Positions 7,660 to 14,761 of a DNA stretch of 23,365 bases are shown in pieces. The number at the start of each line of letters is the position of its first letter. Positions within the stretch are counted from its first letter, which is position 1. The translations under genes and the position numbers were made by a program. Below the pieces are notes generated by a model. It did not search any database. It saw only the letters and a list, made by a program, of their open reading frames with translations, and was not told the DNA's origin. The DNA comes from Chloroflexota bacterium (GTDB lineage: Bacteria; Chloroflexota; Limnocylindria; QHBO01): positions 1-23,365 of the forward strand of contig JACDHU010000002.1 of assembly GCA_013820865.1 (NCBI GenBank). The letters run 5' to 3'.

Positions 7660-8899
7660 TCAGCCCGCGCAGGAGCGACCGAATCCTGCGACGGAGCAGG
7701 CCATATGAAAGCTGCTCCTGACCGATCAGGTAGTTGTGGCGAGCGTTGTCGCGGATCTTGCGAGGATTGGCGAGCAGCTCGCGGACTTCGTCGATGGTCG
7801 CATCGGTGATCGCGCCGTCGATCTCGATCATGCGGACGCCGAGCGGCGCGATGTCGCTGACATAGACGGGGTAGCGGTTCACCATGACCGGCACGCCGTA
7901 GTAGAGCGCCTCGACCAGGGCGTTGCCGTACCCTTCGTACAGGCTCGGGTAGGTGATGATGTCAGCGGCGAGATACGCATCGGTCAGCGAGTGCGCGGGG
8001 CGGATCGGCTTGCCGTCTTCGTCGGGTGCGAAGCGGTCTGCGGCGTAGGCCAGTCGCACGTGATGATGTTCGGCCAGCCGCTCGAGCTGGACGAGGTAGT
8101 CGAGACCCTCATCCCCGGCGGGCGAGGTGATGAGCAGGACCGCATCGGGGTCGCCCAGGCGCCCCACCATTTCGATCGCCAGCTCGATGCCCTTGCGTGG
8201 CACGACCCGCGTGGGCTGGACGACCAACAACCCGCGATCGCCCATGCCCAGCTCGGCGCGGAGGCGACGCCGCACGGCGGGTGAGCGTCGCGGCCGTCGT
8301 TCGCCGAAGTCGAAGACATTGGGGATGACTGTCGAGCGGATCCCACGCCGCGCCCGGAGCTGTTCTGCCGCCAGGCTGTTGATGCTGACGTGCCGTACCC
8401 ACGGCAGGTCCGGCGGGAAGGATTCGGCGAGCACCTCCGGCACGACACAATCGGCGAATCGTTCGCGCTCCCACCAGTAGTCGTGGTGGTGGCCGATGGT
8501 CGGCAGCTCCAGCTCTTCGACCAGGCGACGAAGCGCCACGCTCAACGGCAGTTGCATCGGTATGGCCCAGGCGTTCTCAACAACGAGCGCGTCGAGCGCA
8601 TTCACGCGAACCCAGTCGTGCAGCACGGGAAGAAGCAGGTCGGCCAACCGGTTGATCTCGGCCCGGACCGACTCGGGATCGCTCTCGGAGTCGAAGGCGG
8701 CGGCGGTCACGCGGGCGGCGGGCGGCCAGGTGAAGTGCATCGGCGGCACCAGGCGCGCCTGGTAGCGGAGGGCGTCCACCTCACCGGCGCACAGCCGCAG
8801 GTCGTGGCCCATGGCGTCGAGCACGGCCTCCCACTTGGCCGTCTCGAACGTGACGCCGTCGACCCCGGCCAGCCGGGTCGCCACGATACCGATTTTCAC
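7649..8899 (-). CDS. Glycosyltransferase, family 4 (GT-B fold)
   Basis: A 416-residue GT-B glycosyltransferase that would transfer a sugar from a nucleotide donor. The N-terminal domain starts MKIGIVATRLAGVDGV, where the GVDGVTFET loop is acceptor-side. The C-terminal Rossmann domain has QPTRVVPRKGIELAIE and the donor-binding E-x7-E in PSLYEGYGNALVEALYYG. The donor and acceptor cannot be read from sequence. It is transcribed on its own, divergent from der. The start is GTG 8899, with TAGGAT (8911-8906 on the minus strand) ending 6 bases before it. That box could serve as a -10 giving leaderless mRNA, or its AGGA as a weak Shine-Dalgarno. The nearest functional themes are membrane lipid genes, but a link is not shown. 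Confidence 0.88.
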   Translation of the reverse strand: MKIGIVATRLAGVDGVTFETAKWEAVLDAMGHDLRLCAGEVDALRYQARLVPPMHFTWPPAARVTAAAFDSESDPESVRAEINRLADLLLPVLHDWVRVNALDALVVENAWAIPMQLPLSVALRRLVEELELPTIGHHHDYWWERERFADCVVPEVLAESFPPDLPWVRHVSINSLAAEQLRARRGIRSTVIPNVFDFGERRPRRSPAVRRRLRAELGMGDRGLLVVQPTRVVPRKGIELAIEMVGRLGDPDAVLLITSPAGDEGLDYLVQLERLAEHHHVRLAYAADRFAPDEDGKPIRPAHSLTDAYLAADIITYPSLYEGYGNALVEALYYGVPVMVNRYPVYVSDIAPLGVRMIEIDGAITDATIDEVRELLANPRKIRDNARHNYLIGQEQLSYGLLRRRIRSLLRGLTGW

Positions 8900-8905
8900 G
8901 AGTTG

Positions 8906-8911
8906 ATCCTA
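8906..8911 (-). promoter_or_regulatory. TAGGAT -10-like box of the glycosyltransferase gene
   Basis: On the minus strand TAGGAT ends exactly 6 bases before the GTG start at 8899, matching the leaderless layout seen at other genes here. No -35 match is evident. The same bases contain AGGA, so a ribosome-binding role is a competing explanation. Confidence 0.4.
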
Positions 8912-9019
8912 TCGGCTCACGCGGCCTCGAAGGCGCTATTCGGGGCAGTGACAAAGGCCGTCCGCGATCCTGCCATCTCAGTCACAAGCCGCTTCGACGT
9001 GACGTTACTCATGCGCGGC

Positions 9020-9025
9020 TACACT
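9020..9025 (+). promoter_or_regulatory. TACACT -10 box of der (CGGCTACACT)
   Basis: TACACT preceded by CGGC ends 6 bases before ATG 9032, placing the transcription start at or next to the start codon. No Shine-Dalgarno precedes this ATG. A possible TTCGAC at 8993-8998 is too far (21 bases) to be a good -35. Confidence 0.5.
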
Positions 9026-9031
9026 CGTTTG

Positions 9032-10471
9032 ATGTCATCTCTTCCGGTGGTCGCCATCGTCGGCCGTCCCAATGTCGGGAAGAGCACGCTCTTCAACCGG
9101 CTCATCGGCCAGCGACTCGCGATCATCTCCGACGTGTCGGGCACGACTCGCGACCGCGTCTACGGCACCGGCGAATGGAACGGGCGGACCTTCACAATCG
9201 TTGACACGGGCGGACTCGAAATGGCGCCAGGGACCGATATCGAGGAGCGCGTGCAGGTGCAGGCCCGCGTTGCGATCGAGGAATCAGACCTCATCATGTT
9301 CGTCGTCGATGCGCACGCGGGCCTGGCGCCACTGGACCACGAGGTGGCCGATCGGCTGCGCCGCGCCGAGGCCCCGGTGATCCTGGTCATCAACAAGGGC
9401 GACAACCCCGCCCGCGAGGCTGATGCGGTCGAGTTCTATGCCCTCGGCTTCGATCCATCGATCATCGTCAGCGCCCAGCATGGCCGCAATACAGGCGATC
9501 TCGCCGACCTCATCGTGGAGCTGCTCCCGCCGCCGACGGAGGCGGAGGCGGCGGCATCGGTCCAGCGTGACGACATGACCGAGGAAGAGATGGCTGAGCT
9601 GGCTGAGTCCGATCTCGGACCGCCGCGCGTCGCGATCGTGGGTCGCCCGAACACGGGGAAGTCCACCTTCGTCAACCGCGTCTTCGGCCAGGACCGAATG
9701 ATCGTGTCGGACACGCCGGGGACGACACGGGACCCGATCGATACCACGATCCAGCTCGATGGCCAGGAGATCGTGCTGGTCGACACGGCCGGTATTCGGC
9801 GGCGGGGAAGCATCTCGCAGGGGATCGAGCGCTACAGCGTGCTGCGCTCGATGAAGGCCATTGATTCGGCCGACGTCGCCATCGTCATGACCGATGCGGC
9901 CGAGGGCTACACCGCCCAGGACGCGCACGTCGTCGGCTACGTGCTCGAGGCGCACAAGGGCCTCGTGCTCGTGCTCAACAAGTGGGATGCGGTCGAGAAG
10001 GACGAGCACACTGCCGACAAGTGGCTGAAACGGCTGCGACGCGATGCTCCATACCTAGTCTGGGCCGATATCGTCTTTGCCTCCGCCCTCACCGGCCAGC
10101 GCCTCGAGCGCATCCTGCGCGAGGCGGTTCGGGTGTCGGAGGAGCGCTATCGGCGCGTGCCGACCGGCGAGCTGAATCGGCTGATCATGGATGCGGTGCG
10201 CGCGCATCCGCCGTCGCACGTCCGTAATCGGCTGCCGAAGATCTTCTATGCCACGCAGGTCGGGGTTGCACCGCCGACATTTGTCGTCTTCGTCAACGAC
10301 CCGGAGATCGTGCATTTCTCGTACAAGCGCTATCTCGAGAACCGCATTCGAGCCGAGTACGGCTTCCTCGGCACGCCGATCCGCCTGATCCTGCGGCAGC
10401 GCGAGTCGGAGGATGACGCGCGCCGCTCGGCCCGTCCCCGCCGCAAGGCGACCGCACGCCGCCGCACCTGA
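9032..10471 (+). CDS. der: Ribosome biogenesis GTPase Der (EngA), double GTPase
   Basis: Essential GTPase for 50S subunit maturation, with two tandem G domains and a C-terminal KH-like domain. In 479 residues the first G domain shows GRPNVGKST, DTGG and NKGD. The second shows GRPNTGKST, DTAG and NKWD. The KH-like region includes PPTFVVFVNDPE and YLENRIRAEYGFLGTPIRL, the family's characteristic end. A basic tail (RRSARPRRKATARRRT) follows and is probably disordered. The frame stays open far upstream and an in-frame ATG lies at 9011. ATG 9032 is chosen because it sits just before the first G domain and 6 bases after the TACACT box, which itself lies inside any longer version. Confidence 0.95.
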   Translation: MSSLPVVAIVGRPNVGKSTLFNRLIGQRLAIISDVSGTTRDRVYGTGEWNGRTFTIVDTGGLEMAPGTDIEERVQVQARVAIEESDLIMFVVDAHAGLAPLDHEVADRLRRAEAPVILVINKGDNPAREADAVEFYALGFDPSIIVSAQHGRNTGDLADLIVELLPPPTEAEAAASVQRDDMTEEEMAELAESDLGPPRVAIVGRPNTGKSTFVNRVFGQDRMIVSDTPGTTRDPIDTTIQLDGQEIVLVDTAGIRRRGSISQGIERYSVLRSMKAIDSADVAIVMTDAAEGYTAQDAHVVGYVLEAHKGLVLVLNKWDAVEKDEHTADKWLKRLRRDAPYLVWADIVFASALTGQRLERILREAVRVSEERYRRVPTGELNRLIMDAVRAHPPSHVRNRLPKIFYATQVGVAPPTFVVFVNDPEIVHFSYKRYLENRIRAEYGFLGTPIRLILRQRESEDDARRSARPRRKATARRRT

Positions 10472-10490
10472 TCGCTGCACGCGCACGGTT

Positions 10491-10608
10491 TTGCACCCGA
10501 TGACACTGATTCCGAACGAACCGGGGCTCACACGTCACTGGTTGCACCGGGGGCGACAGGGGACGAGCGAGCCGGGGCTCCTTCGACATTGGTCGCGCGG
10601 GGTGCAAC
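10491..10608 (+). repeat. Degenerate 51-base tandem repeat with TTGCACC motifs upstream of gpsA
   Basis: Two consecutive 51-base units, 10491-10541 and 10542-10592, align without gaps at 34 of 51 positions by my count. Each begins TTGCACC and contains an identical CCGGGGCTC at the same offset. A third, partial and more diverged unit follows. The 8-mer GTTGCACC at 10541-10548 recurs as its exact reverse complement GGTGCAAC at 10601-10608, just upstream of the gpsA -10 box. This fills most of the 168-base gap between der and gpsA. It could be a set of operator sites or a decayed non-coding repeat. Confidence 0.5.
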
Positions 10609-10625
10609 TTAGTGACTGCCCGCTG

Positions 10626-10631
10626 GTATGG
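10626..10631 (+). promoter_or_regulatory. TATGGT -10 box of gpsA
   Basis: TATGGT ends 8 bases before GTG 10640. This supports a leaderless transcript from the GTG and argues against the in-frame ATG at 10628, which lies inside the box. No clear -35 is seen. Confidence 0.45.
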
Positions 10632-10639
10632 TCGCGGGT

Positions 10640-11653
10640 GTGACCGATCAGATCGGGGTCATCGGCGCCGGCGCCTGGGGCACGACCCTGGCAATGCTCC
10701 TGGCCGATGCCCAGCGACCAGTGAGCCTGTGGACGCATTCTCCGGAGACGGCGGAGCGGCTCGCCCACACGCGAGCGAACGAGCGGTACCTCCCCGGCGC
10801 CACCTTCCCGCCCAACCTCCGCGTCGTCACCGATGACGCATATCTCGGCGAGCCGCATCGGCTGTATGTGCTCGCCGTCCCCTCGTCGTACGTGCGTGCC
10901 ACCGCTCGCGGCCTTGCGGATCGCCTGCATGCCGATGTGCCGATCCTGTCCGTCATCAAGGGCATCGAGGAAGGCACGCATCTGCGCATGAGCGAGGTTC
11001 TGGCGCAGGAGCTTCCTGGTCGTCGATTGGCCGCCATGTCCGGACCGAACCTGGCGCGGGAGATCGCGGCCGGAAAGCCAGCTGGCTCGGTGGTGGCGTC
11101 GACGGATGCCGAACTGGCGTCGGAGATTGCCTCGGTCCTCTCGAGCGAACGGTTTCGGGTCTACACCAACCCTGACCTCGTCGGCGTCGAGCTATGTGGG
11201 GCGCTGAAGAACATCGTGGCGCTGGCAGCAGGAATGGTGGACGGCCTCGGCTTCGGGGACTCGGCCAAGGCCGGCATCATCACGCGTGGCCTGGCCGAGA
11301 TGACGCGCTTGGGCGTGGCCGCCGGAGCGCAGCCGCTCACGTTCGCGGGCCTGGCGGGCGTCGGGGATCTCATCGCCACCTGCATGTCGCCGCTGTCGCG
11401 AAACCGACATGCCGGAGAGCTGATCGCCTCGGGCGTCACGTGGCCGGAAGCGGCAGGACGGCTCACCGGCGTCGCTGAAGGGGTTGCCACCATTACCGGC
11501 GCGCTGGAGCTGGCGGCGGCACTCGGCGTCGAGATGCCGATCGCCGAACAGGCGCGCGCCGTCGTGTTCGACCATCGGTCACCGATGGCAGCCGTCGCCG
11601 AGCTGATGTCGCGCGCGCCGAAGGGCGAGCTGAGCGGACTCACCGGCGCCTGA
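10640..11653 (+). CDS. gpsA: NAD(P)-dependent glycerol-3-phosphate dehydrogenase
   Basis: Reduces dihydroxyacetone phosphate to sn-glycerol-3-phosphate, the backbone of phospholipids. The 337-residue protein has the N-terminal dinucleotide loop IGVIGAGAWGTTLA, then LAVPSSYVR and IKGIEEGT. MSGPNLAREIA, the catalytic Lys in VELCGALKNIVAL, and GLAGVGDLIATCMSPLSRNR all follow in the normal order. The C-terminus (MSRAPKGELSG) is typical. GTG 10640 is preferred over ATG 10628 because a TATGGT box overlaps the ATG. A Pro tRNA gene follows 31 bases later. Together with plsC it supplies phosphatidic acid synthesis. Confidence 0.95.
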   Translation: MTDQIGVIGAGAWGTTLAMLLADAQRPVSLWTHSPETAERLAHTRANERYLPGATFPPNLRVVTDDAYLGEPHRLYVLAVPSSYVRATARGLADRLHADVPILSVIKGIEEGTHLRMSEVLAQELPGRRLAAMSGPNLAREIAAGKPAGSVVASTDAELASEIASVLSSERFRVYTNPDLVGVELCGALKNIVALAAGMVDGLGFGDSAKAGIITRGLAEMTRLGVAAGAQPLTFAGLAGVGDLIATCMSPLSRNRHAGELIASGVTWPEAAGRLTGVAEGVATITGALELAAALGVEMPIAEQARAVVFDHRSPMAAVAELMSRAPKGELSGLTGA

Positions 11654-11665
11654 GATCGCGGCCGC

Positions 11666-11671
11666 TATACT
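11666..11671 (+). promoter_or_regulatory. TATACT -10 box of the tRNA-Pro gene
   Basis: TATACT, close to the consensus TATAAT, ends 13 bases before the tRNA 5' end. A primary transcript with a short leader would then be trimmed by RNase P. No -35 match is evident 16-18 bases upstream, where gpsA still codes. Confidence 0.55.
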
Positions 11672-11684
11672 GGCCGCGTTCGGT

Positions 11685-11761
<77 letters not shown>

Positions 11762-11919
11762 ATACCACGTCCTCACCGTGATTCGCAGCCATGCTGCCTC
11801 CTCCTTCAGGTCGCCGGCGCGGGCGACGATTGGTGCGGGCGACGAGTAGACTCCCGACCCAAGCCCTTCGTGCAGCAAGCGTACGACCGGCTCATCGCCC
11901 AGCGCACGAGGTTCGACCC
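11762..11919 (+). promoter_or_regulatory. Leader region of the VOC-fold gene, with possible promoter and short upstream frame
   Basis: A TAGACT box at 11847-11852 could be the -10 of the downstream gene. A 17-codon frame starts at GTG 11870 and ends with TGA 11921-11923, overlapping ATG 11920 as ATGA. Nothing else recognisable is seen, and the short frame may be chance. Confidence 0.3.
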
Positions 11920-12288
11920 ATGAAGTTCGCCGCAACGCTCCCTGCATCGGACATCGAGCGGGCTAAGGCGTGGTACTCCTCGGTGTTGCATCTCGAACCG
12001 ACGGAGATCACCGAGAGCGGGGATGTCTGGTATGAGATCGGCGGCACGCGCTTGATGCTTTACCCGTCCCAGTTCGCGGGAACCAACCAGGCGACCGCGG
12101 TCAACATCAGGGTCGATGATGTCGAGGTCAGCGTCGCGGAGCTCAAGGCCCGAGGCGCGGTGTTCGAGTCATATGACTTCGGCGATGCATTTCGCACGGT
12201 GGATGGGATTGCAACCTCCGCCACGGGCGAGAAGATGGCCTGGCTGAAGGATCCCGAAGGCAACCTCGTCAGCATCGGGGCGCACTAG
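11920..12288 (+). CDS. VOC-superfamily (glyoxalase/bleomycin-resistance-like) protein
   Basis: A 122-residue protein with the paired beta-alpha-beta-beta-beta layout of the vicinal-oxygen-chelate fold. The first half has PASDIERAKAWYSSVLHLEP and WYEIGGTRLMLY. The second half has VDDVEVSVAELKARGAVF, the invariant-looking MAWLKDPEGNLVSI and a final His. Family members bind a metal and act as lyases, dioxygenases, isomerases or drug-binding proteins; the reaction here is unknown. The open frame extends upstream to 11791, but the domain starts at MKFAATLP and ATG 11920 is the sensible start. Confidence 0.85.
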   Translation: MKFAATLPASDIERAKAWYSSVLHLEPTEITESGDVWYEIGGTRLMLYPSQFAGTNQATAVNIRVDDVEVSVAELKARGAVFESYDFGDAFRTVDGIATSATGEKMAWLKDPEGNLVSIGAH

Positions 12289-12445
12289 AGGGAGCCGCAT
12301 CAGCTGCGCCAGTCCGTCCTGCGACCGTCTGGCGGAGATCTGCCAGTGCGGTACCGGCGATAGGTCGTGCTTTGGACATGTGGCCGGCGACCGTGTACCC
12401 GATCAGGCGGCCTATCTGAACGGAGACGCTCTTGAGGATGATCTT

Positions 12446-12856
12446 ATGAACGGGCCAGGGAAAGGTACGAGGGATGACCCCTGGCGGTTGAAGACGCCGC
12501 CGGGTACCAGCGCGTACGAGATGTACCGCGATGAATCGGCCGATCCGCCGCAGCTCGTGTGCCAGGTGGGGTCGACGAAGCTCACCTACCACGCCCGCGC
12601 AATCGAGGATCTCCACGCTTGGCTCAAGGACCAGGGTGATTGGGTGCCGCTCGGGGCGGCGGATGAGCAGAGATCGGCGGCAGAAGACACCGTCGAGGCA
12701 TGGGGCCGATCCGTGTCGAACCTGGTCGGCGGCTGGTACGGGCTGCGCAAGGGATACCGCGGACGGTTCGGGATGTACCTGCCGCCGATACTGGAGGCGC
12801 TGGGCCTGGCTGAACTCGAGCACAACCCACGCAACAACCGGATGCGCGCCCGCTGA
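12446..12856 (+). CDS. Conserved-looking hypothetical protein, about 136 residues
   Basis: I do not recognise a functional family with certainty; the GPGKGTRDDPWRLKTPPGTS start recalls a domain of unknown function I believe is catalogued as DUF6855. It is soluble, rich in charged and aromatic residues, with a compact N-terminal beta-rich part (YEMYRDES, LVCQVGSTKLTYH) and a helical second half (DLHAWLKDQGDWVPL, then WYGLRKGYRGRFGMYLPPIL). ATG 12446 is chosen over 12380 because GAGG lies at 12434-12437 and the conserved-looking sequence begins there. It ends 7 bases from the convergent lipoprotein gene. About 157 bases before it hold nothing I recognise. Confidence 0.7.
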   Translation: MNGPGKGTRDDPWRLKTPPGTSAYEMYRDESADPPQLVCQVGSTKLTYHARAIEDLHAWLKDQGDWVPLGAADEQRSAAEDTVEAWGRSVSNLVGGWYGLRKGYRGRFGMYLPPILEALGLAELEHNPRNNRMRAR

Positions 12857-12863
12857 TCGTCCG

Positions 12864-12989
12864 CTACTGGGCGCCCGGGCTCGTCAGCAGGTCGTCGGCG
12901 TTGGGAGTCTCGCTCGACTCCTGGCATCCCGCCACCGCCACCATGATCACGGTGAGCAGGGCGACCAGGTGAGTTCTCCATCGGCTCAT
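12864..12989 (-). CDS. Small lipoprotein, 41-residue precursor
   Basis: The precursor MSRWRTHLVALLTVIMVAVA ends in GCQESSETPNADD..., giving a positively charged start, a hydrophobic core and a lipobox-like VAGC with Cys22. After signal peptidase II cleavage only about 20 residues remain, acidic and Ser/Pro/Thr-rich. GGAGG lies 7 bases before the ATG (12989), a strong Shine-Dalgarno that supports real translation. It sits downstream of the cold-shock gene on the same strand, separated by a large hairpin (13077-13121), and converges on the hypothetical gene ending at 12856. The function is unknown; such tiny lipoproteins are often missed by annotation. Confidence 0.65.
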   Translation of the reverse strand: MSRWRTHLVALLTVIMVAVAGCQESSETPNADDLLTSPGAQ

Positions 12990-13076
12990 GGTTTGACCTC
13001 CAGCGTCTGCTTGTTTGAGTGCGCGACCAGCCGCCGGAGGCGCAGAAAGCGTGCCAATGAAGGGGGCCGGACAGCA

Positions 13077-13121
13077 GAAGGCGGCTGGCGGACGCTCAAG
13101 TGAGCGCCGGCAGCCGCCTTC
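13077..13121 (-). terminator. Large hairpin downstream of the cold-shock gene (possible terminator)
   Basis: GAAGGCGGCTG (13077-13087) and CAGCCGCCTTC (13111-13121) form an 11-base perfect stem, with a further inner stem CGCTC/GAGCG around an AAGT loop. It lies 23 bases after the cold-shock stop codon on the minus strand. The sequence past the stem is TGCTGTCC, a poor U-tract, so termination may be partial or factor-dependent. Confidence 0.55.
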
Positions 13122-13143
13122 GTGCCGAGTAGGGTTGTCCGTG

Positions 13144-13347
13144 CTACTCGGACTTGATGTTCGCTGCGCGTGGACCACGCGGATTCGACTCAATGTCGAA
13201 GGTTACCGGCTCGCCGCCGACGAGGCGATCGAAATCGATCGTCTCGCTGAGACCGTCGCGATGGAAGAAGTAGTCCTTGCCATCTTCGCCGGTGATGAAG
13301 CCGAAGCCGCGATCGGCCACGATCTTCTTGATAGTGCCATTGGCCAT
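13144..13347 (-). CDS. Cold-shock domain protein (CspA family)
   Basis: A single 67-residue cold-shock domain that binds single-stranded RNA and DNA. The two RNA-binding motifs are seen as GFGFIT (residues 14-19) and DYFFHR (25-30), followed by PVTFDIE and PRGPRAANI. Lys residues of MANGTIKKI fit the usual N-terminus. ATG 13347 has AGGAGG ending 6 bases upstream, an excellent Shine-Dalgarno in contrast with the leaderless pattern of its neighbours. The -10-like TACTCT at 13382-13377 gives a leader of about 23 bases. It is transcribed divergently from guanine deaminase. Confidence 0.93.
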   Translation of the reverse strand: MANGTIKKIVADRGFGFITGEDGKDYFFHRDGLSETIDFDRLVGGEPVTFDIESNPRGPRAANIKSE

Positions 13348-13376
13348 GAGAGGCCTCCTAACGTCGATAGACGGAC

Positions 13377-13382
13377 AGAGTA
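13377..13382 (-). promoter_or_regulatory. TACTCT -10 box of the cold-shock gene
   Basis: TACTCT on the minus strand lies 29 bases before the ATG at 13347, allowing a short leader that carries the AGGAGG. No clear -35 is seen. It lies 15 bases from the opposing guanine deaminase -10 box. Confidence 0.4.
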
Positions 13383-13397
13383 CTCGACCTCGGCATG

Positions 13398-13403
13398 TAG
13401 CAT
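13398..13403 (+). promoter_or_regulatory. TAGCAT -10-like box of guanine deaminase
   Basis: TAGCAT ends 8 bases before ATG 13412, the same spacing as other leaderless candidates in the window. There is no good Shine-Dalgarno before this ATG. Confidence 0.4.
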
Positions 13404-13411
13404 CGGGACCG

Positions 13412-14752
13412 ATGACGCCCTTCCCGGCCGCTCCGCCGTTCGCGCTCCGTGCGCGGCTGCTCTCACCCGTCACCGATGGAACGACGCTCGACGTCATGGA
13501 CGGCCTCATCGAGGTGGATCAGCGCGGCCGGATCGCCACCGTTGGCGCGTGGCCCGGCGCGGAGGCGCCGGCATCGGTCATTGACCTGAGACCGATGGTG
13601 GTCATGCCGGGCCTCGTGGACCTGCACGTGCACTTGCCGCAGATTCCGAACGCCGGCCTGGGCAGCGGTCTGGACCTGCTGACATGGCTGGACCGTTACA
13701 TCTTCCCGCTCGAGCGCGCCTATGACCGATCGGTCGCTGAACTCCAGGCGCCGTCCGCATTCCGCGCCTTCGCCGCTGCCGGCACGACCACGGTGGTCGC
13801 CTACGCCGCCCTATGGGAGGACTCGACCGATGCCGCCTTTGCGGCCGCCGAGGAGCACGGCATCCGCGCCATCATCGGCAAGGTGATGATGGACCGCATC
13901 ACCTACGACACTGATATCGCGCGTAACGAGATCCTCGAGAGGAGCCTGCGCCAGTCGGACGATCTTGCCTCCCGCTGGCATGGCCGCGATGACGGGCGTC
14001 TGCGCTACGCCTTCACGCCGCGCTTCGCGGTGAGCTGCACGGCCGAGATGCTGCGCGAATCAGCTGCGCTTGCCGCGCACCACGGCGCGTACTGGCAGAC
14101 CCACCTGTCGGAGGATGCCGGTGAGATCACTGAGGTGCGTCGCCATTTCCCGGACGCCCGCGATTACCTCGACGTGTATGACCACGCGGGCGCGCTTGGC
14201 GCGCGCACGATCTTGGCGCACGCCATCCATCTATCCGACCGGGAAGTGGCGCGCCTGGTCGACTCCGGCTCCAGCGTGGCGCATTGTCCGGCGTCAAACC
14301 TGTTTCTCTCGAGCGGCATGATGCCGCTCGGTGCGTACCGTGCAGCCGGCATCCCGGTGGGTCTCGGTTCCGATGTGGCGGGCGGACCGGAGCTGTCCCT
14401 GTTCAGCGTGATGCGCGCGGGCGCGGTGACGCAGCGAGTGCTGGAGCTCAGCGGCCGCGCCGATCCGTCGAACGCCACGCGGCCGAGCGATTGGATCCGT
14501 CTCGCGAGCCTGGAAGGTGCCCGGGCGTTGGGCATGGACGGGGAGATCGGGTCGCTGGAAGTCGGGAAGGAGGCCGACCTCATCGCTGTCGACCCGAGAC
14601 TCACCACGCCGTTGCCGGGGGATGACCCACGCCTTGACGCGGACGACGTGTTCAGCCGATTGATCTTCCGGCCGCATCCCAACATGGTCCGTGGCGCGTG
14701 GGTGCGCGCTCGCTTGCTCGCCGGCCCACCGAGTTTCGACGGCATCGGCTAG
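13412..14752 (+). CDS. guaD: Guanine deaminase (amidohydrolase superfamily)
   Basis: Deaminates guanine to xanthine with a zinc ion. In 446 residues the metal ligands appear in order: PGLVDLHVHLPQ (His72, His74), THLSEDAGEI (His231 and catalytic Glu234), AHAIHLSDRE (His270) and GLGSDVAGG (Asp321). The substrate signatures TPRFAVSCT and HCPASNLFLSSG closely match characterised guanine deaminases rather than cytosine or chlorohydrolase relatives. ATG 13412 is chosen over upstream in-frame ATGs because they fall on the opposite-strand cold-shock gene and a TAGCAT box precedes 13412. It could use guanine released by the phosphorylase at 1271-2113. The TAG stop is part of the next gene's probable -10 box. 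Confidence 0.9.
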   Translation: MTPFPAAPPFALRARLLSPVTDGTTLDVMDGLIEVDQRGRIATVGAWPGAEAPASVIDLRPMVVMPGLVDLHVHLPQIPNAGLGSGLDLLTWLDRYIFPLERAYDRSVAELQAPSAFRAFAAAGTTTVVAYAALWEDSTDAAFAAAEEHGIRAIIGKVMMDRITYDTDIARNEILERSLRQSDDLASRWHGRDDGRLRYAFTPRFAVSCTAEMLRESAALAAHHGAYWQTHLSEDAGEITEVRRHFPDARDYLDVYDHAGALGARTILAHAIHLSDREVARLVDSGSSVAHCPASNLFLSSGMMPLGAYRAAGIPVGLGSDVAGGPELSLFSVMRAGAVTQRVLELSGRADPSNATRPSDWIRLASLEGARALGMDGEIGSLEVGKEADLIAVDPRLTTPLPGDDPRLDADDVFSRLIFRPHPNMVRGAWVRARLLAGPPSFDGIG

Positions 14753-14755
14753 GCT
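14750..14755 (+). promoter_or_regulatory. TAGGCT -10 box of the holin-like gene (CGGCTAGGCT), containing the guaD stop
   Basis: TAGGCT preceded by CGGC ends 6 bases before GTG 14762. The first three bases (14750-14752) are the stop codon of guanine deaminase. No Shine-Dalgarno is seen before the GTG. Confidence 0.45.
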
Positions 14756-14761
14756 TGCCGC

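Noticed and set aside
8390..9031. In-frame N-terminal extension of der by about 214 codons
   Set aside because: It runs opposite the glycosyltransferase gene and carries no domain; the G1 motif begins right after ATG 9032, where a -10 box lies 6 bases upstream.
11762..11919. Integration site at the tRNA-Pro 3' end
   Set aside because: tRNA 3' ends are common attachment sites, but I see no second copy of the tRNA end and no integrase or foreign gene block downstream.
12329..12346. Short inverted repeat CTGGC/GCCAG after the VOC gene as a terminator
   Set aside because: The stem has only 5 bases, with an 8-base loop and no T-tract, so it is expected by chance in this composition.
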